A stretch of DNA of 64,000 nucleotides from Metridium senile (Eukaryota; Cnidaria; Anthozoa; Actiniaria; Metridiidae). The position numbers and the translations under genes are program-made. This document shows positions 26,000 to 38,300 of this stretch, one piece after another; within the stretch, counting starts at the first letter, position 1; every line of letters starts with the position of its first letter. The notes beneath the pieces are model-generated. The model searched no databases. It was given only the letters and a program-made list of their open reading frames with translations, and had not been told where the DNA came from. The DNA lies in assembly GCA_949775045.1 (NCBI GenBank), contig OX459108.1, positions 652,123 through 716,122 of the forward strand, given 5' to 3'.

Positions 26000-27280
26000 G
26001 GGAGTTATGATATTTTTGCCAACCAGGAAGGGGGGGTTGTGTAATATTATTTTGGAAAAGACAACAGGTGACCCACTTTCCTACTCCCCCCCCCCCCCCC
26101 CCTAATAAATGAAAAAACCCCTTAGCAGCAATGAAAGAAAATAAACTATCAAAAAATAACTTTAGTTCAGGCCTATCGCTAGAAACTCTGGACAGACAAA
26201 TATGCAGTTACATCACTTTTGACTTGTATGAAGGTTCCTGCTTTATGGACAAGCAGTTGGTTTGATGAGAACAACTGTGCTATTAACTACTAGTCAAACT
26301 AATTTTTGTGAATGTATTTAGAATAAAAAAAAATGTGAATATTATGTTCAACCGAATAATTGAATGGGAGGGGATAGTAGGGATGAGATCATTTCCTTTG
26401 CAGTTAATGCAGGGCAGTATTACATATAAGGAATATAAGACAGTTTTCCATGTCTGATGTAATAGATCAAGCACAACAAAGAGCGTTTCTTCTGATTTCC
26501 AAACATGGAGAATTTAGTTGAAACCAACTTTCAAGTGTTTTTGCAGGGGTAGATCTAGGGAGATGTCCCTTCAGAAACCGGACAACCCCCTATAATAGCG
26601 CTACAATTACCCATATTTTATTAAGGGACACTCCATTAGATTTTTGAGGGGGGATTGGAAGATTTGAAAAAAAAAATTTGTGCAACACTTTTATCCCAAA
26701 AATTTCTGGATCCGTCCCTGGTTTGGATAGAGGAAGAAATAACCTTTTAAGTGCTTGATCTACCTTCTCAAACCATTAATAATTCTTGGGGTATTTCAAA
26801 GTAAAAGTTTGCCAGATTTGATGCTAATTAAGATCACATATTCAAACCTCCTTCACGGTAGTGATTTCCATTGTTTTGTCCACATGAATTATTAATGAGT
26901 TTGAGAAACTGATTTAAACTTGAAGGAAGTTAAGAGAACATGAGAAACCTACATAGGAAACCACGTCAAAAGGCAGAACTGTTTCCAGCTTCTCAAGTTT
27001 TCTTGTTGCATCCAGATTTTTTTTCTCCATAAAGTCTGTCTGCGCATCAGAGGAAGATTTCTTGTTCTGGGCCCCACACATGGTTTTAGATTATTAACAG
27101 CCATTTTGTTTCTGACACACGAGCAGGACTGGGAACAATAATTAATAGCCAATCAGAGGACTTGTTAGAATAAGTCAATCAGAGCACGTACTCCAATCCA
27201 GGTACGCTGAGAACAAGAAATCTTTCTCTGATTCCAGACGTCGAGCTGCACACAGGCTAGTTTTCTCTCAACATCCCAAG
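26000..27280. other. Intergenic DNA with two weak foldbacks
   Basis: Contains a run of 18 C at ~26085. Inverted arms are seen at 26772-26912 (CTCAAACCATTAATAATTC with GAATTATTAATGAGTTTGAG) and at 27048-27235 (GAAGATTTCTTGTTCTG with GAACAAGAAATCTTTCTCTG). No gene is supported. Confidence 0.5.
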
Positions 27281-27281
27281 T

Positions 27282-27617
27282 CAGGGTTCGTACGGGTTTT
27301 GGAAAGTTTTGGAAAAGTTTTGGAAATCGATAATTTTTTTCCAGGACCTGGAAAAGTTTTGGAAATTTTCCTTTTTGACCAGTGGGCTATGGAAAAGTTA
27401 TGATTTTTTTGTTGGTTGTAATCAGCTCCTACCTTGAAGATATTCGTTTTTGTTATATATTCCAAATTTATTAAAATGCAGATTTTTTGTAACAAATCTA
27501 CCACTAGTAAATGCACTTTTTACTAATATCTATTGTTTTGGAAAATTAGAGTAGGGGCTGTGGAAAAGTTTTGGAAAAGTTTTGGAAAAGTTTGTTGAGA
27601 ATTCTGTACGAACCCTG
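27282..27617. mobile_element. MITE with CAGGGTTCGTACGG ends, 6-bp target duplication
   Basis: The ends CAGGGTTCGTACGG and GTACGAACCCTG are inverted, and CCAAGT flanks both sides (27276-27281, 27618-27623). The interior repeats GTTTTGGAAAAGTTTTGG. It has the same termini and target-duplication length as the element at 209-500 but a different interior. Confidence 0.85.
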
Positions 27618-27624
27618 CCAAGTG

Positions 27625-28425
27625 TATAGATCAGCCAGATTATCACACACAGAAAACCATTTTGTATTTCTTTTATAAAATAACAATCGTGCGAAACACC
27701 ACCAAATATTTCTCCCTACATTGCATTTTCTCAAAACTCACCAACAAGCGTATGCAAAAGATCAACTGGCAGTTCATTGACAGTTAAATATTATACTAAA
27801 AAATTTCAAAAACAAAAGAATTAGCCTTAATCTTTAGAATTTTTTTCATGTAAACAAACCATGACGTCATAGTGAAATAGAGCAAATTGGAAACAGAATA
27901 GAGAGACATGGGGTATGTCTTTCTGTCGTCATCATTTGTTAATCATGTCAACCCACTTGGCAAACACTGCACTTTGTCAAACATCTACTTTTTTTGCACA
28001 AACGTAGGAGCTGTTTGAAATTCTTCAGACTGAAAAACACTGAGTAATTACTTTTAAAGACGCATGGTCACTTAACAGCATACATTGCAAAAAAGACTGA
28101 ACTTCGTGGACCATGAAAATCACCAATCAGACATTTTGATATATTTTACGATGTGAGTGGGTATTTACGCTGTTATCAAATTGTTTAGCGTTTTGTTCTA
28201 TTTGTTTTCTCGTAATACAACTGACTGCAAACAAATTATAACACTCAAATCAAAATATTGAAACAATGCTAAGCATGCTGGTAATTGACCAGGGGTCTTA
28301 AGAAAAAATTGAAGAAATGAATTGAAGTGAATTTTCTTGGAATTTTCATGTACAAATTAGGCAATGCTTAGCAGTCTATCAAGTAAGGGCTTATTCATAT
28401 TTTCTAATGTTATAAATATGACTTT
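27625..28425. other. Intergenic DNA, nothing recognised
   Basis: AT-rich; I see no gene, tandem repeat or strong inverted repeat. Confidence 0.4.
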
Positions 28426-28427
28426 TG

Positions 28428-28822
28428 CAACAACAGGTCTTATCACCTTATCCTTTTAAATCGAGCAGCTGTGTCAAAATGAACATCAGAAATGAAAAGA
28501 GCACCTCCATGTTAGTAAGAAAGCAAAGTTTTAGCTCATAATGTTGGGTATAGGAGGAATTGCATTAAATATAAAATTCAATATTTTGTAAGGATTTGTA
28601 TGGAAAATATTTGCCCACCAGAGCATATTTTCCATACAAATCCTTATAAAATATAAATTTTTTAATTTAATGCCATTTCCCTTGTGTTACATGTTATGAG
28701 CTGATATTTTACCTTCTTACTAATGTTGAGGTGCTCTTTTCATTTCTGATATTCATTTTGACACAGCTGTTTGATTTAAAAGGGGTAGGGTCACGTGACC
28801 TCTTGTTGCAAAAGGCCTATTA
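28428..28822. mobile_element. Foldback element with central palindrome
   Basis: The outer arms GAGCAGCTGTGTCAAAATGA and TCATTTTGACACAGCTGTTT pair, then AAATGAAAAGAGCACCT with AGGTGCTCTTTTCATTT. The centre pairs ATTTGTATGGAAAATAT with ATATTTTCCATACAAAT. A related right end lies near 41190-41250. Confidence 0.85.
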
Positions 28823-29004
28823 AATTATGAAAATCACACACACATTGGTATAAAAGATTCAATTCTATTGAATAAATTATTAGTCACTGGTGCATAACCT
28901 AATTCTTAAAGTTCTACATACTGAAGACGACCTAACACACATCAAATGAAAGTTTTCTTTTTAAAAAACCAATAAGAAATGTCCATTGAAATGTAGAAAT
29001 GTTT

Positions 29005-29320
29005 TGGTTGCCATGAAATTTGCTTAGCAACAGTTGCTAAGTAACAAGTACCTGGCTAAAAAGTTGCTTATGAACACGTCACTTATGAACAAGTTCCTAG
29101 GTAACAGTTGCTAAGCAACAAGTTTCCAGGCAACAAGTTCTGGCCAACAAGCTGCTAGGTAACAAGTTGCCAGGCCACATGTTCTGGCCAACAAGCTGCT
29201 AGGTAACAAATTGCTAAGCAACACGTTTCCGGGCAAAATCTTCTGGCCAACAAGTTTCCAGGCAACGAGTTGCTAGGTAACTGGCTGCTACGTAATGTGT
29301 TGCTAATGAACAACTTGTTG
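29005..29320. repeat. Minisatellite of X-box-like palindromes
   Basis: Roughly a dozen imperfect copies of GTTGCTAGGTAACAAG / GTTTCCAGGCAACAAG abut the SCAF stop codon. Each core (GTTGCTAGGTAAC, GTTGCTAAGCAAC) is an imperfect palindrome close to the RFX X-box half-site pair. Confidence 0.75.
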
Positions 29321-29322
29321 GG

Positions 29323-32300
29323 TTATGATGATTCGATTGATTCCTCTTTCACCTCTTGTTTTATCTCCATTTTTATTTCCGGAATTGTTTCTTCGCCATT
29401 TTTGTCCACTGTTTCATTGGCTGAATTTAGTTCTGGTTCAATTTTCATGTTAGTTTCAATTGCCGTATTATTGTCAGTAATAGCCTCACTTTGAGGTTTA
29501 AGTTCCTTGTTTTGTATTGTGGATGTAATGGTGTTATTGTCCTCTATTAGTTCGCCTTCTTCAGGCGATTGATTGTTTTCTATTTTTACCATTGTAGCTT
29601 CCTGTTTAATAACAACTGGGATTTCATTTTGCTGCTGCTCTGAATTGATTGATTTAGATTCTTGTTCTGGTTTATCAGTTGGTTTAGCTTCAAGTTCTGG
29701 TTTGGTTTTGTTTTCACTTTTCTCCCCATCAGAACTACGACTGTCTCGGTCACTAAGGCTTCTGCCTCTATCCCGGTCCCGTCTGTCACGTTCAGGCCTA
29801 TCACGATCATGTCGATCACGGCGATCTCTGTCCCGTCTATCACGATCACGGTCTCGCCAGTCACGATCACGACTATGCTCACGATCACTATCACGACTAC
29901 CCCTGCTCTCTCGATCCTTGCTACGGTCTCGGGTTCGATCACGTTCTCCACTTGGTCGATCACGTTCTCTCTCTCTGCTCACTGGACGCTCCCGATCTTT
30001 TTCCCTACTCTTTGAACGATCTTGTTCACGATTGCGATCTCTCCTTCGATCACGATCCCAAGGTGGTCTTTCTTCTCTATCCCTACGGAATCTTGAAGGA
30101 CCATGTTCATTTTCTTCAGGTCGTTCCTCAGACCTATGGTCTCTAGATGGATGGTGTGGTTCCTCCCCAATGTGTTGTGGCCTCTCTTCTTGCATTCTTG
30201 GTGGACCCCTCTGCCAGTCTGGTACAGGCATTCTCATGCGAGGGCCTCCCATGTGCATGTCATGGTGAGGGCCCCAATGCCCAGGTGGTCCTCCATGAGG
30301 CCCTCGAAATTCAGGACGGAATTCTGGCCCTCTAGGCATTCCTTCTGGCCCTCTTGACATTCCCTCAGGTCCTCGGTCCATTCCTTCAGGCCCTCTTGGC
30401 ATTCCTTCTGGCCCTCTGGGCATTCCTTCAGGACCTCTTGGCATTCCTTCTGGCCCTCTGGGCATTCCTTCGGGCCCTCTGGGCATTCCTTCCGGACCTC
30501 TTTGCATTCCTTCAGGTCCTCTTTGCATTCCTTCAGGTCCTCTTTGCATTCCTTCTGGCCCTCTTGGCATTCCTTCTGGCCCTCTTTGCATTCCTTCTGG
30601 CCCTCTTTGCATTCCTTCTGGCCCTCTTTGCATTCCTTCAGGTCCTTGGTGCATCCCTTCAGGCCCTCTTCGCATTCCTTCTGGCCCTCTGTGCATATTA
30701 TCTGGTCCCCTTGGAGGACCTTCTAGGCCATGAGGTCTCTCCATTGGCATAAATGGTCTTGGTCCCCCAGGCATCATACCTGGTCCTCCTCTTGGTGGTC
30801 CCTCAAACCTAGGGTGTTGACCATGGCCACCCTTATCTTCTTGAGGGCCTTCTGGTTCACCATCGGGCCTCCCTTGCTTGTTTGGTGGCCCATTGTCTTG
30901 TCCCTCAGGTCTGGCAGTTGCTCCATCAGAACCCTTTTGAGGACCATCAAGATTTGGTCCCCCATGTTGTGGTCCCTCATGTCGTATGTGCTGTCTTTCT
31001 GGTCCTCTTGGAGGACCATCAAATCGAGGTCTGACAAGATGCCCATCAGGCCCCCTAGGCCCCTCAAATCTTGGTCCCTCATGCCTAATTGCATCTGGGC
31101 CCCTGGGTCCATCAGGGCGCAATTGCTGAAAGTTTGGCCCACGAGGAGGTTGTCCCCTTGGTCCTCCATGAGGTCCATTAACACCTCTAGGTAGTCCTTC
31201 AAGGTCCTTTTGTGAAACATTTGGTCCCCGTGGTCCCGCACCATGTATGCCTTCCAATGGGAACCTGGGCCTAAATTGTCGTACACCACCTGGCTCCTGA
31301 CCACGAAGGTGCAATGGATGAAGACGTGGATTGAAATGGTTATCACCAGGGTGGAAGGGGAATTGTGCACCAGGTGGGCGTACTCCTTGGGGAGGTGGCA
31401 CTGCAGGGTTAAAACCTGGAGGGGGTCCTCCTGGTAGGCCCATTCCCCAAGGTGTACCCTCAGGGGGTAGCATGTTGGGTCCTCCTGCAAAGGGAGGTCT
31501 CATCATCATATGTGGCGGCATCATTTGAAACATTGGATGTCCAGGGGGTGGTAAGTGTGTTGGTATTTGAGGGGGTAGACCTTGATTGCCAAGGGGGTTG
31601 GGTTGCTCTTCTGGTTTTACTTCGGCCTCATTGTCACCTTGAGCTTCTGCAGCTGAAACAACAAAATAATATGCAATTGTTAGTAAATAATATTGTTATC
31701 AAAGTTATAAATATTGAAGAGTTGTGATAAAAGGTTCATTATCATCCTCGGGAACCCAGGGGTAATCCTCTGTCGCTCATTTCTCGCTACCAGAAAAAAC
31801 ACCCCTGAGAACGTAGTCTGTTGGTGCTTATTCTGGAAGTCAACATTCAAACTGTAGCTGAAGCTGTGTTTTAAATATTCTGTCTTTGGTCTAGGTAGTG
31901 ATAGACTGTTTGGAGTAGTTTTCCTACTCAATATTGTAGTGTTTACCTTTTAATGCGTTTTGTAGTTCTTCTGGTAAACTTTCAGGATCAATCCATCCTC
32001 CTTCAGCCAGGTTTTTAAGATCTGGTGACTTGCCCAATACATCCCAAGGGATATATGAAACACCTAGTTCCACATTGAAGTATTCCTTGTATTGTCTGTC
32101 CTTCACTCCTTTGGCTGGAGCCCATGCCAGCTAATAAGAGAGATATAAATATGTGTTACTTATTTTGGAAACTAGCAAGTAAACTAGTATAGGCTGTGTC
32201 GGTGTTTGATATGAACGATAGGTAATATAGTGACATTTATAGCACCGTAAAAATGTTTGCTAAAGCTCGAAACGTCAGTTAAGTTAAGTCAACATGTTTA

Positions 32301-35300
32301 CAGTGTTACAAATGGGATGGGTAAAATGAAAAATGGATGAATGAAGAAATACACTCATTTATTGATGCATGAATAAATGGATGAATTAATGAATGGATGA
32401 GTGAATGGATGGATGAGTGAATGGATGGATGAATGGAAAAATGAATGAAAGAATAAATGAATGGACTAATGAATGAATGAATGTATGAATCAGTTAACGG
32501 GTGGATGGATGGATGGATGGATGAGTCAGTTAATGGATGGATGGATGGATGGATCAGTGAATGAATGAATGAATGAATGTATGAATAGATAAATGGATGA
32601 GTAAATTGATGAATGAATAAATAAATAAATGGATGAATGAATAAATGGATGAATAAATAAATAAATGGATGAATGAAAAAATAAATAAATGGATGAATAA
32701 ATAAATAAATTTATAAATAAATGGATGAATGAATAAATAAATTTATAAATAAATGGATGAATGAATAAATAAATGAATAAATAAATGGATGAATGAATAA
32801 ATGAACAGAAAAACTTAATGGATCAGAATTATAGAGACTATCAGCATTTCAAGACAATAAGCCTTGTATGTCCGCCCGTCCCTTTTTGTCATCACATCCA
32901 TAATTACTACCATACATTCACCATCCACTGAACAATACACACACATCTGCTTGTATTTATTTACCAACCTTGACGTTATTGCTATGGAGACGTAAGTTTG
33001 CTAACTTAGGGACTGCCTTGGTTGCCTCTTCTCTGTTTGCCATTTGAACATAGGCACAGCCACGAGGAGGGACCATCTGAAAGAAATGGCATAGATGTTC
33101 CTTGAGATACCACAAATGGTTGGATAAACCCAATCGGCTAACACATTGCTCTGTATTTTTCCACCCAATTCAAAACCTTTGTTACGCCTTACCGTGGCCA
33201 CCCAATTAAAGTTTTGTACAGGTTAGCTTAGCGTTCAAAAGTTTCTCTTTTCAAATTGTTTGCTACACCTTTTCAAATTTAAACATCCTGAGAGGTTTTT
33301 CAGCCACTTATAAACTTCACTCTTGTCTTGGCTTTGAACATTTCAAAGTGTTTATCATTTGTCACTTGGCGTGTCTTTCATATTAAGGTCAAATTCTCGC
33401 TTTCTGATTGGTTAACTTGTACAATACTTTAATTAGGTGGCCACGGTAAAAAAAAAAAACATAACAAAATATGCCTCTGTATGTCCACCTATAGGTGAGC
33501 GTAGTGTTTTCAAGTGTTGAAATTGTGATGCTAATTTGCCAACCATGTTCACAATAGATTTGTTAATTTTCTTTGTTCTAATAACAATGGTTGGTTGGCA
33601 AAACCATAACAAAATACGTCACTGTACGTCCACCTATACTTATACTTACATCAATAGAGGTAATCTCTCCAAAGTCACAGAAGACTTCCTTGAGATCTTC
33701 TTGTTGTACTGACTTGGCAAGGTGACCAACCCAGATAGTACTACTGCAAACTAACATATACAACACACTAAATTAGCAACTTGTGAGAAAAAGGTGAAAT
33801 CAAATCATGACCATGGAAAGCTGGGAATCGAACCCAGATCACAGCGTTGAAAGGCTGGTGCTCGAGCTGGGAATCGCACCCAGATCACAGCGGTGAAAGG
33901 CTGGTGCTTGAGCTGGGAATCGCACCCAGATCACAGGGGTGAAAGGCTGGTGCTCTCACCATGCCACCTTAAGTTATGATATTACAATATCCACTGTACT
34001 CTTACCACTACAACATTCCTTGACAACAGGTGGTGGTCCCTTGTCATCTTTTTCCTCTTCTCTTTCTCTTCCTCTGTCTCTATCTCTATCGCGTCCTCTG
34101 TCTTTATCTCTACTTTTTTCACGTCTATCTCTCCCTCTAGGTGATCGGGATCTACGTCGCCGTGGTGATCTGTTTCTTCTTAGGTGTGGTGACTGGGATC
34201 TCCGCCTTGGGGATCTGTCTCTATGGCGATCTGAATGTAAACAAAAGTTGTTGTTGTTTTGTGTAGAGGACTTGCTGTCATGATCATCATCACTATTATC
34301 ATCATCATTATCACTGTCATTTTTGGCATTGTCAACGTCATTGTCATCCTTATTATCTTCATCATCATCAACATCACTATCATCATCATCATCATCATTA
34401 AAACCATAAACACCACCATTATCATCATCATCATTATCACCATTGCCATTATCATCACTGCCATCTTCGCCATTGTCAACGTCATCATCCTTATAGTCAT
34501 CATTATCATCATCACTGTCATCACCATTATCACCATCATCATCATTATCAACATCATCATCATCATCATTATCATCATCAACATTGCTGTCATCATCATT
34601 GCTGTTTTATTCTTGGATCAGAATAGAGACTATCAGCATTTCAAGGCAATAAGCTTTGTATGTCCGCCCGTCCCTTTTTGTCATCACATCCATTACATTG
34701 AGTAGATTCCTCTATATTTGTCTTGTTTACAAACACACTTACCTCGATCACTAGACATTTGCCTGTAAGAAAAACAAAATAGCATGTTAATAAAAACTAC
34801 CATAATCATAATCACTATCAGAATAGTCCCCTTCAGTTCCCTGTACCATCTTGAATAGTAGTAGGGCCTTTGCATTGAAGCAAGACAAATGTTGAGCAAT
34901 AATAGAGACACACTATCATACTAGTCCCCTTCACAGTTCCCTACGCCATCCTGAAAGGTAGCTGCTCCTTTGCATTGAGCCGAGACGAATGTTGAGCTTG
35001 CAATGATAGAGACACGTGAATAGTTGTCCCGCAAGGTATAAGGTCTCTATTATTGCAAGCTCAACTTTTGTCTCCCTTTGATGCAAAGGCCCCAAAAGAT
35101 GGTGCAGAGAACTATGAATGGACTATTGACCAAATTGAAATACAACAAGACTTGCTTGACTAGCTAGTGTCATGTTTCTCATTGAAAAACATTAGAGTAT
35201 TGACATGTATAAAAAGCTAGCCAGTCAAGAATTGTAGTTATTCAAATTGGTTCATCAACTTTCAATTCAGTATACCAAATTCCTTAACTACAGTTATGAT

Positions 35301-38300
35301 CACCACAATCACTGTCATCACCATCATCATTATCAACATCATCATCATTAACAGTGGCTTACTCTTGACTTAGTCGTCGTTCTTCTTCCATTAGATGTCT
35401 TCTCTGTTCTGCTAGTCTTGTAGCGTCATCCTGCTCATCTCCATAATCAAAGTCATCCATCATATTCTAAGATGAATACAAAAACACAAAAACGTTTATT
35501 TCTTTTTGACAAAATGTCTTTTATTGGATTGAGATTTTGGGTACATGTATTTGTGATTCTTTGTCAGAAACCAACAGGTATCCTTGACATATTTTTATTT
35601 GGATACAAACAAGATATGATGATGTTTTGAATGATAATGAAGATTGTGGCAGTGGTGATTATGAGGAGGAGGGGGAGTGGGAGGCAGGTGATGATAATGA
35701 TAATCGTGAGGATGTTAAAGATGGTAATAATGATCATGCTCATAATCATGTTGATGATGGTAATGATGATATTGATGATAATCATGATGGTAATGATGAT
35801 ATTGATGATAATCATGATGGTAATGATGATGTTGATGATAATCATGATGGTAATGATGATATTGATGATAATCATGATGGTAATCATGATGTTGATGATA
35901 ATCATGATGGTAATGATGATATTGATGATAATCATGATGGTAATGATGATATTAATGGTAATGATGATGGTAATGATAACCATGATGATGTTGATGATAA
36001 GGATGATGTTAATATGTTGAAGATACTGATTACGCTGCCCAAAATGATGATGATGTTCATAGTGATAATAATGATATTCATGATGATGCTGATGATAATG
36101 CTGATGATGATCACTATATTTACCTGTTCTTTTCTATTTCCATGTTGTACCCCTTCCATTGGCTGTACACCTTGTTTTCCCATACCAGGATGACCCCACT
36201 GCCCGCCCTGGTCGTGCATTGCCTGGACATTACCTGGATTGGTTGGTGGTTGTTGTTGTTGGTTCTGATCTGGATGACCTGGTATCTCACCTGGAGTGGG
36301 TTGAGGCAGTCGTATATTCATTCCTACAAGATAAGATTGTGTTGAGATTGCCATTGTTAATTTGAAAAATTCACCAATGATGATGAATGATGATGACAAT
36401 GATGGCGATGATGATGATAGTAATGACAATGATGGTGATGATGAAGCGATGATGATCGTGTGGATGACGATGGTAGTGATGATGGTGATGGTACTGTGGA
36501 TGGTGATGATAATGATGATGGTATTGATAATCATGATGGCAATGATTGTGGTGACAATGATGGTGATGGTGATTGTAGGGATGAAAATGGTAGTAAAGAT
36601 GATCATGGTGATGATACTGTTGATGGTGATGATTTTGAAGGTGGTGATGATGATGGCACTGATGGTGATGATGATGTTGAGCCATACCAGTCAGGGCCTG
36701 TATCTGTGCCAGAACATGTGGCTGTAGTTGAAACCTAGGCTGATCGACAGGCTCCTCTCCTTGACCGCCGTGTAACACGCCCTGCTGCATGACGTCAGGC
36801 TGGGATTGCGCAACACCTTGTTGCATCTGCGCACCCTGAAACTGCATTGCTTGATTGGCAACAGGCATAGATGCTGCCGCAATTGCATTAGGATCACCGC
36901 CGCCAGCTAACTGCTGTGCAAGCTGCTGCTGTTGTTGTTGGTTTATGGATTGTTGTTCTTCTAGTTGGCGTCGTAGTTGCTCCATCTGCTCAAGGTGCTG
37001 TTGTTGTTGCTGTTGTAAGACTGTTTCTATGTTCATGTTTGCGCCTGGTGGGAGGATGGTAGGTTTCATTTCTTGACTGTGGTTAGAGGTGTCCATACTC
37101 TGAGATGGTTCTAGCAGACATAATCAAGCATTAGAACAATTGCCCTATTTCATTATGTCACGATGTGTTTTAGTGGGGGATAGAATCGCCGAAAACAATG
37201 GTAATTTCAACTAAATCTTCTTTCTCTTTGAAAATTGAGCTTCAAATTATCTAATTTTTATGTATGTTATGTGTCTATGTTTATACTTTCATATTTATGG
37301 CATTTTATTGTCATTTCTTTCCTATCCGTCTTGTAAATGTAATTTTATCATGTATTCTTGTATTGTTGTTATGAATCTGTCCCCCACTGGCGACCATGAT
37401 CCTTAGCGTTAATACAATAGAAGACGTCCTAATGAAATAGAACAATTGTTTAAAGATAAATTGGTAATCGGACTTCATTGCAGATTGTGAGGAGAAAATA
37501 GGATAAGATGAGAATAAGTAAAGACAGGGAAATATAATATGATCTCATATATATGCTAGAACATAAATTTAGGGTTGTAAGGATTGGTAAACCCAGTTTA
37601 ACATTATTCTTAAAGTATGTTTCATACTTTATTACTATTATTATTTGGCAATGCTAACAGTTTAGTGATTTGGGTAGTGGAAAAAGTGGGTGGCATGAGT
37701 GGCCTAGCGGTGAGAGCTCTGGCCTTTCTACATAGTAACCTGGGTTCGATTCCTGGCTCCGGCGACAAGTGAATGGAGTTTGTTTGATGTGTTGTGCTCT
37801 GTCATGACACAGGGGTTTTTTCTCCGGGTTATCCGGTTTTCCTCCCTCCGCCAAAATCAACATGTGAGCAGAGTTGTGTGTTGTAGATATGGAATGTAGT
37901 GGTAGTTAGTGAAGAGCCCTGACAGGGAGTGATGGCTGTAAAATTGTTTTTTTTTTTAGTTCCCAGTAGTTTTCATTACCTTCCTCCTTGCATGTACTTT
38001 GCTGTGCCATGTTTAGTAACGGCTGGACAACCTCAGGGGGGAAGATACCCCCTTTCTGCCAAAGATTCAACACCTTCACTATCCTTCCCTATAAAAACAA
38101 ACAAAACATATGACACTCTTCATTCCCATTGGAACATATCGACAGTCAAAGTTTGCATTTTGAAATTTTTAAGTTTTACAGCAAAAAACATGGCATCGCA
38201 ACCCACTATATCAAAACTTTGGGCTCCTTTTGTGTGTACTGGAAACCTATTGTATTCTTTGTTAGCTCCGTTCTTTGGTTAAATTAAGCCTTTTGTTATT

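Noticed and set aside
29573..31194. Several plus-strand frames of 70-230 codons rich in Ser/Arg or Leu/Phe
   Set aside because: They are antisense to SCAF exon 15, whose repeats keep the opposite strand open.
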